DNA of 64,000 bases from Streptomyces spororaveus (GTDB lineage: Bacteria > Actinomycetota > Actinomycetes > Streptomycetales > Streptomycetaceae): positions 3,575,001-3,639,000 of the forward strand of contig NZ_BNED01000005.1 of the NCBI RefSeq assembly GCF_016755875.1, read 5' to 3'. The position numbers were made by a program, and so were the translations under genes. A model generated the notes under the pieces. It made no database searches, was not told the DNA's origin, and was given only the letters and a program-made list of their open reading frames with translations. Shown here one piece after another: positions 56,504 to 64,000 of the stretch. How positions within the stretch are numbered: position 1 is the first letter of the stretch; each line of letters begins with the position of its first letter.

Positions 56504-57858
56504 CCGAGCGCGGACTTCACGACGTCCGCGAGGCGCCCGGCGACCGAGCGGGCCTGCTCGATGTCGGCGGCCTCCACCATCACCCGTACCAGCGGCTCCG
56601 TACCGGAGGAGCGCAGCAGCACCCGACCGGTGGTGCCCAGCTCGCGCTCGGCGTCGGCGACGGCCGCGGCCAGCTCGGCGGAGGTGGTGACGCGGGACTT
56701 GTCCACGTCGGGAACGTTGATCAGCACCTGCGGCAGCCGCTGCATGACGCCCGCCAGCTCGGCGAGGGACTTGCCGGTGGCCGCGACGCGCGCCGCGAGC
56801 AGCAGGCCGGTGAGCGTGCCGTCGCCGGTCGTCGCGTGGTCGAGGATGATCACGTGGCCGGACTGCTCGCCGCCGAGCGCGTAGCCGTGCTCCTTCATCG
56901 ACTCCAGCACGTAGCGGTCGCCGACCCCGGTCTGCACGACCTGGATGCCCTCGGCCTCCATGGCCAGCTTGAAGCCCAGGTTGGACATCACGGTGCCGAC
57001 CACGGTGTTCTCGCGCAGCTGGCCGGCCTCGCGCATGGCCAGGGCCAGCACGGCGAGGATCTGGTCGCCGTCGATCTCCTCGCCGGAGCCGTCCACGGCC
57101 AGGCAGCGGTCGGCGTCGCCGTCGTGCGCGATGCCGAAGTCGGCGCCGTGCTCGACCACGGCCGCCTTGAGCAGGCCGAGGTGGGTGGAGCCGCAGCCGT
57201 CGTTGATGTTGAGGCCGTTGGGCTCGGCGCCGATCGTGACGATCTCCGCGCCGGCCCGGGTGAAGGCCTCGGGCGAGACGTACGCGGCCGCGCCGTGGGC
57301 CTCGTCCAGGACGACCTTCAGGCCGTCGAGGCGGTTCGGGAGGACCCCGATGAGGTGGGCGACGTACCGGTCGAAGCCCTCGGTGTAGTCGGAGACGCGG
57401 CCGACGCCGGAGCCGGTGGGCCGGTCCCAGGGGGCGCCGGTGCGGTGCTGCTCGTAGGTCGACTCGATGCGGTCCTCCAGCTCGTCGGCGAGCTTGTGGC
57501 CGCCGCGCGCGAAGAACTTGATGCCGTTGTCGGGCATGGCGTTGTGGCTGGCGGAGAGCATCACGCCGAGGTCGGCGCCCAGCGCACCGGTGAGATACGC
57601 CACCGCCGGGGTGGGCAGCACACCGACGCGCAGGACGTCCACGCCCGCGCTCGCGAGGCCCGCCACGACAGCGGCCTCCAGGAATTCACCCGAGGCGCGG
57701 GGGTCCCGGCCGACCACCGCGGTCGCCCGATGGCCTTCGAAGGTGCCTGCCTCGGCCAGTACGTGGGCAGCTGCCACGGAGAGGCCGAGCGCGAGCTCCG
57801 CCGTCAGATCCGCGTTGGCAACGCCGCGTACACCGTCCGTCCCGAAGAGTCGTCCCAC
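56500..57858 (-). CDS. glmM: Phosphoglucosamine mutase
   Basis: 452 residues, GTG 57858 with GGAGG upstream. [14 protein letters not shown], the phosphoserine loop [17 protein letters not shown], the metal site [13 protein letters not shown] and the substrate loop [10 protein letters not shown] are all present. It turns glucosamine-6-phosphate into the 1-phosphate for UDP-GlcNAc. Two 9-bp direct repeats lie 34 bp upstream. Confidence 0.97.
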   Translation of the reverse strand: MGRLFGTDGVRGVANADLTAELALGLSVAAAHVLAEAGTFEGHRATAVVGRDPRASGEFLEAAVVAGLASAGVDVLRVGVLPTPAVAYLTGALGADLGVMLSASHNAMPDNGIKFFARGGHKLADELEDRIESTYEQHRTGAPWDRPTGSGVGRVSDYTEGFDRYVAHLIGVLPNRLDGLKVVLDEAHGAAAYVSPEAFTRAGAEIVTIGAEPNGLNINDGCGSTHLGLLKAAVVEHGADFGIAHDGDADRCLAVDGSGEEIDGDQILAVLALAMREAGQLRENTVVGTVMSNLGFKLAMEAEGIQVVQTGVGDRYVLESMKEHGYALGGEQSGHVIILDHATTGDGTLTGLLLAARVAATGKSLAELAGVMQRLPQVLINVPDVDKSRVTTSAELAAAVADAERELGTTGRVLLRSSGTEPLVRVMVEAADIEQARSVAGRLADVVKSALG

Positions 57859-57891
57859 TGTTGTCCTCCCGAGTTTCCGCTTCGCGTATGA

Positions 57892-57920
57892 CCGCTTGTG
57901 ACAGATATTTGCCGCTTGTG
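57892..57920 (-). repeat. Direct repeat upstream of glmM
   Basis: CACAAGCGG occurs twice on the minus strand (57892-57900 and 57912-57920), exactly 20 bp apart, with ATATCTGT in between. Spacing of two helical turns suggests an operator. Confidence 0.5.
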
Positions 57921-57930
57921 GCGGTAAACG

Positions 57931-57969
57931 AACCGCCCCGACAGCACGGAGAGTGCTGCCGGGGCGGTT
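57931..57969 (-). terminator. Terminator after rpsI
   Basis: A 17-bp stem with one mismatch (57931-57947 and 57953-57969) and a 5-nt loop, 25 bp past the rpsI stop. Confidence 0.8.
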
Positions 57970-57993
57970 TCGTTGCAGAACAGCAGGCGCAGA

Positions 57994-58515
57994 TTAACGC
58001 TTGCTGTACTGCGGAGCCTTACGGGCCTTCTTGAGACCGGCCTTCTTGCGCTCGACCGCACGGTCGTCGCGGGAAAGGAAGCCGGCCTTCTTCAGCGCCG
58101 GGCGGTTGTTGTCCACGTCCGCCTCGTTCAGCGCACGGGCCACGCCGAGGCGCAGGGCGCCGGCCTGGCCGGACACGCCGCCACCCGAGATGCGGGCGAT
58201 GACGTCGTAGCGGCCGTCAAGCTCCAGGAGCTTGAAGGGCTCGTTGACTTCCTGCTGGTGCACCTTGTTGGGGAAGTAGTCCTCAAGGGTGCGACCGTTG
58301 ATCTTCCACTTGCCGGTGCCCGGAACGATCCGGACGCGGGCGATGGCGTTCTTGCGACGGCCCAGGCCGGCGGCCGGCTGGGGGTCGCCGAAGCGGCCGG
58401 CAAGGGACTCGGAGGTGTAGTCGCCCTCGACGACGACCTCAGACTCGCTGGTGTACTCCTCGACGTTGCCCTCGAACTCGTCGACGGGGGTCGTCTCGGC
58501 GGTGGTCTCGGCCAC
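57994..58515 (-). CDS. rpsI: 30S ribosomal protein S9
   Basis: 173 residues. Streptomyces-type acidic N-terminal extension (about 1-45), then [31 protein letters not shown] and the invariant basic tail [12 protein letters not shown] that reaches the P site. It follows rplM by 42 bp in the usual rplM-rpsI operon. Confidence 0.98.
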   Translation of the reverse strand: MAETTAETTPVDEFEGNVEEYTSESEVVVEGDYTSESLAGRFGDPQPAAGLGRRKNAIARVRIVPGTGKWKINGRTLEDYFPNKVHQQEVNEPFKLLELDGRYDVIARISGGGVSGQAGALRLGVARALNEADVDNNRPALKKAGFLSRDDRAVERKKAGLKKARKAPQYSKR

Positions 58516-58557
58516 GATGCTCCTCAGAATTTTCTACGTCTTAGGGGGTGGCCGGAA

Positions 58558-59001
58558 CTACTGCGCGACCTGGGTGATCTCGAACGGCACCGGCTGCTGG
58601 GCAGCGTGGGGGTGCTGGTCGCCCGAGTAGACCTTCAGCTTCGAGAGCATCTGACGGCCCAGGGTGTTCTTGGGGAGCATGCCCTTGATGGCCTTCTCGA
58701 CGGCCTTCTCCGGGTTGTTCGCCAGGAGGTCGTCGTAGCGCACGGAGCGGAGACCGCCCGGGTAGCCGGAGTGGCGGTACGCCATCTTCTGCGACGCCTT
58801 GTTGCCGGACAGGTGAACCTTGTCGGCGTTGACGATGATGACGAAGTCGCCCATGTCCATGTGGGGGGCGTAAGTCGGCTTGTGCTTGCCGCGCAGGAGG
58901 GCTGCGGCCTGGGTCGCCAGACGGCCGAGGACAACGTCCTGGGCGTCGATGACGAGCCACTGGCGCGAGATGTCGCCGGGCTTGGGGCTGAACGTACGCA
59001 C
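58558..59001 (-). CDS. rplM: 50S ribosomal protein L13
   Basis: 147 residues from GTG 59001, with GAAGG 8 nt upstream; this gives the family length and the usual [20 protein letters not shown] start. [30 protein letters not shown] and [16 protein letters not shown] segments are as expected. A longer frame to 59100 is not used. The transcript likely begins near 59200, leaving a leader of about 200 nt. Confidence 0.97.
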   Translation of the reverse strand: MRTFSPKPGDISRQWLVIDAQDVVLGRLATQAAALLRGKHKPTYAPHMDMGDFVIIVNADKVHLSGNKASQKMAYRHSGYPGGLRSVRYDDLLANNPEKAVEKAIKGMLPKNTLGRQMLSKLKVYSGDQHPHAAQQPVPFEITQVAQ

Positions 59002-59207
59002 GCGTATGCCTTCGCTTCTTCGGTGGTGGTATCCCAAGGGCGCAAGCCCCAACGGGAAGGTCCTGACAGGGTCACCACGGACGATCACGACAGCCCTCAT
59101 TCACAGCGGGGACGCAACCCGTGTGAACTGCTGGTCATCGGTCCGGTGGACCGGCGCAAGGCCCTTTCACGTGAGAATGAGAAAGCCAATACGCATAACA
59201 AACCAGC

Positions 59208-59237
59208 AGGATACCCAAGCAGACCCGTACGGGTCAA
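59208..59237 (-). promoter_or_regulatory. rplM-rpsI promoter
   Basis: TTGACC (59232-59237) and TATCCT (59208-59213), 18 bp apart on the minus strand. It overlaps the end of the upstream GT87-like gene. The leader it implies holds several short hairpins, including one of CCGGTCC around ACCGGACC. Confidence 0.65.
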
Positions 59238-60544
59238 AACGCGGTCCGCGATGCCGATTCTGCTGGCGTCGCGGCGCACTCCGGTTCGGTCCTGGATGGG
59301 GACCCCGCAGTTGTTACGGGCTCCAGAGTAACCCGACCGGAGCGCAGACAGCGACGCGCCAGCAGACCGGCGAGCACGCACAGGGTGAAACAGTCCTTGA
59401 ACGCGCGCCGCTTCGCCTCCAGCTCGGACGGCCACGGAACACCCGCCAGCTGAGGCCCCAACGCCGCCCAGAACCAGGGCGAACGGGCCGCCGAGTCCGG
59501 CCGCACGAGCGAGGCCAGCAGCAGCGGCAGCACCACCAGCAGGTAGTGGTCGAAGGACGGCCGGGACACCAGGAATGCGGCGAGCATCACCATGCAGGCC
59601 GTCTCCACCAGGCGCAGCTCACCCCCGTCGGCGTCCTCCCGCCGCCACCGCACCCAGGCCGCCCACAGGCCCGCCCCGGCCCCCGCGAAGGCCACCAGCA
59701 CCGCCAGCGGCGCCGGCACGCCCAGCCGCGGCAGCACGGCGATCGGCGAGGCGTCCCACGGGAGCGCGTACGCGTCCTGCCCCTGGAGCAGGAAGGGCAG
59801 GGTCTTGGTGAAGAACAGCGACGGGTTCGGCATCACCAGCGCACCGGCCAGCGAGAACCCCAGCGGCACCAGCACGGCCGCGGCCAGCCCCCTCCACCGC
59901 CGGGCGACCAGGAAGAGCAGCCCGAGGGGCACCAGCATCGGCTTGCACGCAATCGCGAGCCCCACCACCAGCCCGGCCGACCCCCACCTGTGCCGCTGCG
60001 CGAGCAGCAGCGCCACCGGCAGCGCGGCCGCCGAGATGGCGGTCCAGTTGCCGATCAGCACGAGGTTCACGTACGGCTTGAAGGCCAGGGCGAACACCGC
60101 GAAACCGCCGACCGCGAAGCGCGAGCGCAGCGGCACCGCGAACATCCGCAGCGAGGCCAGCCAGCCGACACCCAGCAGCCCCGACATCCCGAGCGGCAGC
60201 AGCCACCGCAGCACCTCGCGCGGCAGCAGCGCCTCCGGAACCGCCATGATCACGGCACTGGGCAGGTAGAGGAAGCGCTTGTCCTCGTACGGGGAGCCGC
60301 CCGCCAGCAGTGTCTCGGCGGCCTTGACCACGAACGCGTTGTCGGAGCCCCAGTTCGCCCGCAGGCTCGTCGAGACGGCGATCCCGAGGAGTACCGCGAG
60401 GGAGAGGACCTGCCAGGACCGGGCGGCGGGCTGCAGCAGCCAGTCGATGAGCCTGTTGCCGGAGGTCCCGCCCCCGGCTCCCCCGTGCCCGGAGCCCCCG
60501 TCCCCGGCCCCCCGGATCCCGACGCTCTGGTTCTCCCACTTCAT
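59234..60544 (-). CDS. GT87/DUF2029-like membrane protein
   Basis: 436 residues from ATG 60544; TAGCAT ends 7 nt upstream. About ten membrane helices. The N-terminal loop has NWGSDNAFVVKAAETLLAGGSPYEDKR-type sequence, with the acidic residue before the GGSPY motif typical of polyprenyl-phosphate-mannose-dependent alpha-mannosyltransferases of GT87. ACKPMLVPLGLLFLVARRWR follows. Role in envelope glycan synthesis is inferred. Confidence 0.82.
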   Translation of the reverse strand: MKWENQSVGIRGAGDGGSGHGGAGGGTSGNRLIDWLLQPAARSWQVLSLAVLLGIAVSTSLRANWGSDNAFVVKAAETLLAGGSPYEDKRFLYLPSAVIMAVPEALLPREVLRWLLPLGMSGLLGVGWLASLRMFAVPLRSRFAVGGFAVFALAFKPYVNLVLIGNWTAISAAALPVALLLAQRHRWGSAGLVVGLAIACKPMLVPLGLLFLVARRWRGLAAAVLVPLGFSLAGALVMPNPSLFFTKTLPFLLQGQDAYALPWDASPIAVLPRLGVPAPLAVLVAFAGAGAGLWAAWVRWRREDADGGELRLVETACMVMLAAFLVSRPSFDHYLLVVLPLLLASLVRPDSAARSPWFWAALGPQLAGVPWPSELEAKRRAFKDCFTLCVLAGLLARRCLRSGRVTLEPVTTAGSPSRTEPECAATPAESASRTAF

Positions 60545-60613
60545 CAGCCAGATGCTAGGCCGCAGCCCCACGACGCCTGCCCCTCACTCCACCGAGGGGG
60601 TGACGGTCGCCCC

Positions 60614-62242
60614 CTAGCGCTTGCGTTCGACTCTACGTTCGTCCCAGACGGGCTCCTGAGTCTCCCGCACAACACCGTCCGAACCGAAGACCAGGTAACG
60701 GTCAAATGTGCGCGCGAACCACCGGTCGTGCGTGACGCACAGCACAGTGCCGTCGTACGCCTCCAGCCCGTCCTGCAGGGCCTCCGCCGATTCCAGGTCC
60801 AGGTTGTCCGTCGGCTCGTCCAGCAGCAGCGCCGTGGTGCCCGCCAGCTCCAGGAGCAGGATCTGGAAACGCGCCTGCTGCCCGCCCGAGAGCTTCTCGA
60901 ACGGCTGCTCGCCCTGGCGCTCCAGCTCGTACCGCCGCAGGGCCCCCATCGCCTGGCCCAGGGGCTTGGCCGCCTCCGTCCACAGGATGTCGACGAGGGT
61001 CCGCCCGAAGAGCTCCGGGTGGGCGTGGGTCTGCGCGAAGTGGCCGGGAACCACCCGTGCGCCCAGCTTCCACGTACCCGTGTGCTTGACGTCCTCGCCC
61101 GCCATCAGGCGCAGGAAGTGCGACTTGCCCGAGCCGTTCGAGCCGAGGACCGCGACCCGCTCCCCGTAGAAGACCTCCAGGGAGAAGGGCTTCATCAGGC
61201 CGGTCAGCTCCAGGTTCTCGACGGTCAGGGCGCGCACGCCGGTCCGCCCGCCCTTGAGCCGCATCTTGATGTCCTGCTCGCGCGGCGGCTCCGGCGGCGG
61301 GCCGGCCTCCTCGAACTTCTGGAAGCGGGTCTGCATCGCCCGGTACCGCGAGGCCATGTCCGGGCTGCTCGCGGCCTGGTTGCGCAGCCGCAGCACCAGC
61401 GCCTTCAGCCGCGCGTGCTCCTCGTCCCAGCGCCGCTTGAGCTCCTCGAAGCGCGCGAAGCGCTCCTTGCGGGCGTCGTGGTACGTGGCGAAGCCCGCGC
61501 CGTGCACCCAGACGTCGGAGCCCGTCGGGCTCGCCTCCAGGCTGATGATCTTCTCGGCGGCCTGGGTCAGCAGCTCCCGGTCGTGCGAGACGAAGAGCAC
61601 CGTCTTGCGGGTGGCCTTCAGCTGCTCCTCCAGCCAGCGCTTGCCCGGGACGTCCAGGTAGTTGTCCGGCTCGTCGAGCAGCAGCACCTCGTCCGGCCCG
61701 CGCAGCAGCGCCTCCAGCACGAGCCGCTTCTGCTCACCGCCCGAGAGCGTGCGCACCTCGCGGAACTGCGCCGAGTCGTACGGGATCGCCAGCGCGGCCA
61801 TGGTGCAGACGTCCCAGAGCGTCTCCGCCTCGTACCCCTGGACGTCCGCCCAGTCGCTCAGCGCCTGCGCGTAGGCCATCTGGGCGGCCTCGTCGTCCAC
61901 CGTCAGGATCAGCTGCTCGGCGCGGTCCACCGCCTTCGCGGCCTCCCGGATGCGCGGCTGGGCCACCGAGACCAGGAGGTCCCGTACGGTCGTCTCGTCC
62001 CGCACCGAGCCCACGAACTGCGACATCACGCCGAGGCCGCCGGAGACGGTGATCCCGCCGCCGTGCGGCTGGAGCTCGCCGGAGATCATCTTCAGCAGGG
62101 TGGTCTTGCCGGCCCCGTTCGCCCCGACGAGCGCGACGACCGACCCCTCCCCCACGCGGAAGGAGACGTCAGGGAGCAGGACCCGCCCGTCGGGAAGGTA
62201 GTACTCCAGGTGGCTGGCTTCGAGATGTCCCATGCCGGGCAT
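60614..62242 (-). CDS. ABC-F family ATPase
   Basis: 542 residues with two ATP-binding domains and no membrane segment. First: GANGAGKTTLLKM, LSGGEQKRLVLEALL, DEPDNYLD. Second: GSNGSGKSHFLRL, LSGGQQARFQILLLEL, DEPTDNLD. Between them a charged linker (KERFARFEELKRRWDEEHARLK) is the ribosome-reaching coiled coil of ABC-F proteins. They act on stalled ribosomes or protect from antibiotics. ATG 62233 is an alternative start. Confidence 0.93.
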   Translation of the reverse strand: MPGMGHLEASHLEYYLPDGRVLLPDVSFRVGEGSVVALVGANGAGKTTLLKMISGELQPHGGGITVSGGLGVMSQFVGSVRDETTVRDLLVSVAQPRIREAAKAVDRAEQLILTVDDEAAQMAYAQALSDWADVQGYEAETLWDVCTMAALAIPYDSAQFREVRTLSGGEQKRLVLEALLRGPDEVLLLDEPDNYLDVPGKRWLEEQLKATRKTVLFVSHDRELLTQAAEKIISLEASPTGSDVWVHGAGFATYHDARKERFARFEELKRRWDEEHARLKALVLRLRNQAASSPDMASRYRAMQTRFQKFEEAGPPPEPPREQDIKMRLKGGRTGVRALTVENLELTGLMKPFSLEVFYGERVAVLGSNGSGKSHFLRLMAGEDVKHTGTWKLGARVVPGHFAQTHAHPELFGRTLVDILWTEAAKPLGQAMGALRRYELERQGEQPFEKLSGGQQARFQILLLELAGTTALLLDEPTDNLDLESAEALQDGLEAYDGTVLCVTHDRWFARTFDRYLVFGSDGVVRETQEPVWDERRVERKR

Positions 62243-62309
62243 TGTCCAGGTCCGGCGCCGATCCGCCCAAACGGATTAGCCGGACGCCCGTGGACGCACC
62301 GCGGGGGCG

Positions 62310-63161
62310 TCAGCAGCAGCCGGCGCCCGGCAGGGTCCGCACGTTGCGCGCTTCCCTGCTGCGGGCGGCCAGCAGCTCGTCCGCCGGGTAGCCGACCTCC
62401 TCCAGGGTCAGGCCGTGCGGCTTGACCACGTGCACCGAGGAGTCCCGTACGGCGGCCGCCAGCACCTTGCCGGGCCAGTCGGTCGGCCGGTGGCCGTCGC
62501 CCACGTGCAGCAGCGCTCCCACCAGCGAGCGGACCATGTTGTGGCAGAAGGCGTCGGCCCGGACGGTCGCGGTGACGATCCCGTCCTCGGCACGCTCCCA
62601 GCTCAGCTGCTGGAGCGTGCGGATGGTCGTGGCGCCCTCGCGCTTCTTGCAGTACGCCGCGAAATCGTGCTCGCCGAGCAGCGGGGCCGCGGCCTCGTTC
62701 ATGGCGTCCACGTCGAGCGGCCACTGGTGCCACAGCACGTGCCCGCGGCGCAGCGGGTCGACACCGCCCTGGTGGTCGCCGACGCGGTAGGCGTAGCGGC
62801 GCCAGATGGCCGAGAAACGCGCGTTGAAGCCCTGGGGGGCCTCGGCGGCCTTCCACACCCGTACGTCGTGCGGCAGCCGGCCCGCGAGGCGGCGCAGCAG
62901 CTTGTCGTGGTGCTCGGCCCACACCTCCTCGGCGAGGTCGAACTGGGCGACCTGACCGCGGGCGTGCACCCCCGCGTCGGTCCGCCCGGCCACGGTCAGC
63001 TCGACCGGGTCCGGCAGCCGCATCACGGTCTGCAGGGCCGACTCCAGCTCACCCTGGACCGTCCGCAGCACGCGCTGCTTCGCCCAGCCGGAGAAGTCCT
63101 TGCCGTCGTAGCTCAGGTCCAGCCGCACCCGGACGTGCCCGGGCTCCACCTCGTCACTCAC
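62310..63161 (-). CDS. truA: tRNA pseudouridine(38-40) synthase
   Basis: 283 residues from GTG 63161 (GAGG 8 nt upstream); a longer start is at 63188. [18 protein letters not shown], the catalytic Asp in [32 protein letters not shown] and [13 protein letters not shown] are family motifs. The position between rplQ and rplM is conserved. Confidence 0.95.
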   Translation of the reverse strand: MSDEVEPGHVRVRLDLSYDGKDFSGWAKQRVLRTVQGELESALQTVMRLPDPVELTVAGRTDAGVHARGQVAQFDLAEEVWAEHHDKLLRRLAGRLPHDVRVWKAAEAPQGFNARFSAIWRRYAYRVGDHQGGVDPLRRGHVLWHQWPLDVDAMNEAAAPLLGEHDFAAYCKKREGATTIRTLQQLSWERAEDGIVTATVRADAFCHNMVRSLVGALLHVGDGHRPTDWPGKVLAAAVRDSSVHVVKPHGLTLEEVGYPADELLAARSREARNVRTLPGAGCC

Positions 63162-63193
63162 GTGACCGATCCTCTCAGAATCACCCATATGCA

Positions 63194-63228
63194 GAACGGG
63201 CCCGCCCCGGAAGGGGGCGGGCCCGTTC
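63194..63228 (-). terminator. Terminator after rplQ
   Basis: A perfect 15-bp stem (63194-63208 and 63214-63228) with a GGAAG loop between rplQ and truA. Confidence 0.75.
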
Positions 63229-63260
63229 AGAGCCGTTCAAGCAAGCGTGATCCCGGGGGA

Positions 63261-63722
63261 TCAGGCCTCCTTGGTCTCCTCGGCGGGGGTCTCGACAGCC
63301 TCCGCCTCCTTGACCGCGCGCTTGGTGGCGGCCTCGGCCTCACCGGTGGCCTGCTGGGCGACCGTAAGGGCCTCGACCAGCTCGATCACGGCCATCGGGG
63401 CGTTGTCGCCACGACGGTTGCCGATCTTGGTGATGCGCGTGTAACCACCGGGGCGGTTCTCGTAGCGCGGGGCGATCTCGGTGAACAGCGTGTGCACGAT
63501 GCTCTTGTCCGTGATCGTCTGCAGCACCAGGCGACGGTTGTGGATGTCGCCCTTCTTGGCCTTGGTGACCAGACGCTCGGCGTAGGGACGCAGGCGGCGG
63601 GCCTTGGCCTCGGTGGTGGTGATGCGGCCGTGCTCGAAGAGCGCCTTCGCGAGGTTCGCGAGGAGGTGCTTCTCGTGCGCGGCGCTGCCGCCCAGACGGG
63701 CACCCTTTGCGGGACGCGGCAT
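63261..63722 (-). CDS. rplQ: 50S ribosomal protein L17
   Basis: 153 residues; AAGGAG upstream of ATG 63722. [26 protein letters not shown] is cut here to the core [10 protein letters not shown], then [18 protein letters not shown]. The C-terminal 35 residues are an Ala/Glu-rich extension common in actinobacteria. It follows rpoA by 141 bp. Confidence 0.97.
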   Translation of the reverse strand: MPRPAKGARLGGSAAHEKHLLANLAKALFEHGRITTTEAKARRLRPYAERLVTKAKKGDIHNRRLVLQTITDKSIVHTLFTEIAPRYENRPGGYTRITKIGNRRGDNAPMAVIELVEALTVAQQATGEAEAATKRAVKEAEAVETPAEETKEA

Positions 63723-63863
63723 GGTGTTACTCCTTCATATCTGCACCGGCCGTGTCAGGTACCGGTGTCAGTTCCCCCGAGGCGGATGCCGCGGGAAAGT
63801 CTTGGTTCCAGGCCCGGCCGGCGACCACGGTCCGAGGACCTCGGCCGCCGGCGGCGGGATGGA

Positions 63864-64000
63864 TCAGTACTGCTCGGTCTCGACGAAACCGGCGTCCGCG
63901 TCGTCGTCGGCGCCGAAGGCGTCGGCGGCGGCGGTCGGGTCGAATCCGGGCGGGCTGTCCTTGAGGGCCAGGCCCATGCCGGCCAGCTTCGCCTTGACCT
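63864..64000 (-). CDS. rpoA: RNA polymerase alpha subunit, C-terminal end
   Basis: Only the last 45 codons are in the window, reading [17 protein letters not shown] and ending in an acidic tail, FVETEQY. This is the end of the alpha C-terminal domain of Streptomyces RpoA. The rest lies to the right. Confidence 0.93.
   Translation of the reverse strand, partial: VKAKLAGMGLALKDSPPGFDPTAAADAFGADDDADAGFVETEQY

Noticed and set aside
59002..59100. An N-terminal extension of L13 up to an ATG at 59100
   Set aside because: GTG 59001 gives the normal 147-residue protein with a good ribosome site. The extension lies in the mRNA leader.

Overview
The window is about 64 kb of very GC-rich chromosomal DNA with strong G/C bias at third codon positions. 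The genes bldM, whiD, paired guaB/guaB3, a his-tailed groEL1 with CIRCE sites, and the rpoA/rplQ/truA/rplM/rpsI/glmM/coaA/glmS/alr/tsaB-rimI-tsaD series identify it as the conserved core of a Streptomyces (or very close relative) chromosome. I saw no insertion sequences, prophage, CRISPR, tRNA or rRNA. Gene order resembles the Mycobacterium tuberculosis region with rpoA, alr, tsaD, groES-groEL1, a whiB gene, sigD, guaB2, guaB3 and choD. The species cannot be told from what I can see.

Layout. 1-4.9 kb: a partial secreted esterase, a PspC-sensor-kinase/response-regulator pair divergent from a second PspC protein, and a DoxX protein. 5-9.4 kb: a membrane protein, an aldolase-like protein without its zinc motif, guaA, and a chorismate mutase behind a probable attenuator leader. 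9.6-24 kb: a LAXTG surface protein, GMC oxidoreductase, semialdehyde dehydrogenase, three tandem Ser/Thr kinase genes (the middle one a pseudokinase), glpD, and a nucleotide-sugar dehydrogenase lacking the usual catalytic Cys. 25-31 kb: a small membrane protein behind a 32-bp palindrome, guaB3, guaB, a SigD-like sigma factor, then divergent bldM and whiD. 31-41.7 kb: LysR/MOSC/SDR genes, groEL1-groES, a SEDS glycosyltransferase, and two polysaccharide-deacetylase lipoproteins. 41.8-57.9 kb: a methyltransferase; tsaD-rimI-tsaB and tsaE (tRNA t6A); alr, nnrD/E, acpS, glmS, coaA and glmM (cell-wall and cofactor supply). 58-64 kb: rpsI, rplM, a GT87-like membrane protein, an ABC-F protein, truA, rplQ and the end of rpoA.

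How the genes fit together. Purine supply (guaA, guaB, guaB3), amino-sugar and D-Ala supply (glmS, glmM, alr), t6A synthesis and translation genes lie beside sporulation regulators (bldM, whiD) and envelope-stress genes (PspC, kinases, deacetylases, SEDS). Several genes appear to be transcribed without a leader: a TANNNT-like -10 box lies 6-7 nt from ATG or GTG.

Most of the window is ordinary core genome, and no wholly new multigene system stands out. The strongest candidates for new biology are regulatory: a Phe/Tyr leader peptide plus terminator before the chorismate mutase, a switch-like palindrome at 25.04 kb, and direct repeats before glmM. There are also four enzyme-family proteins that have lost canonical catalytic residues.
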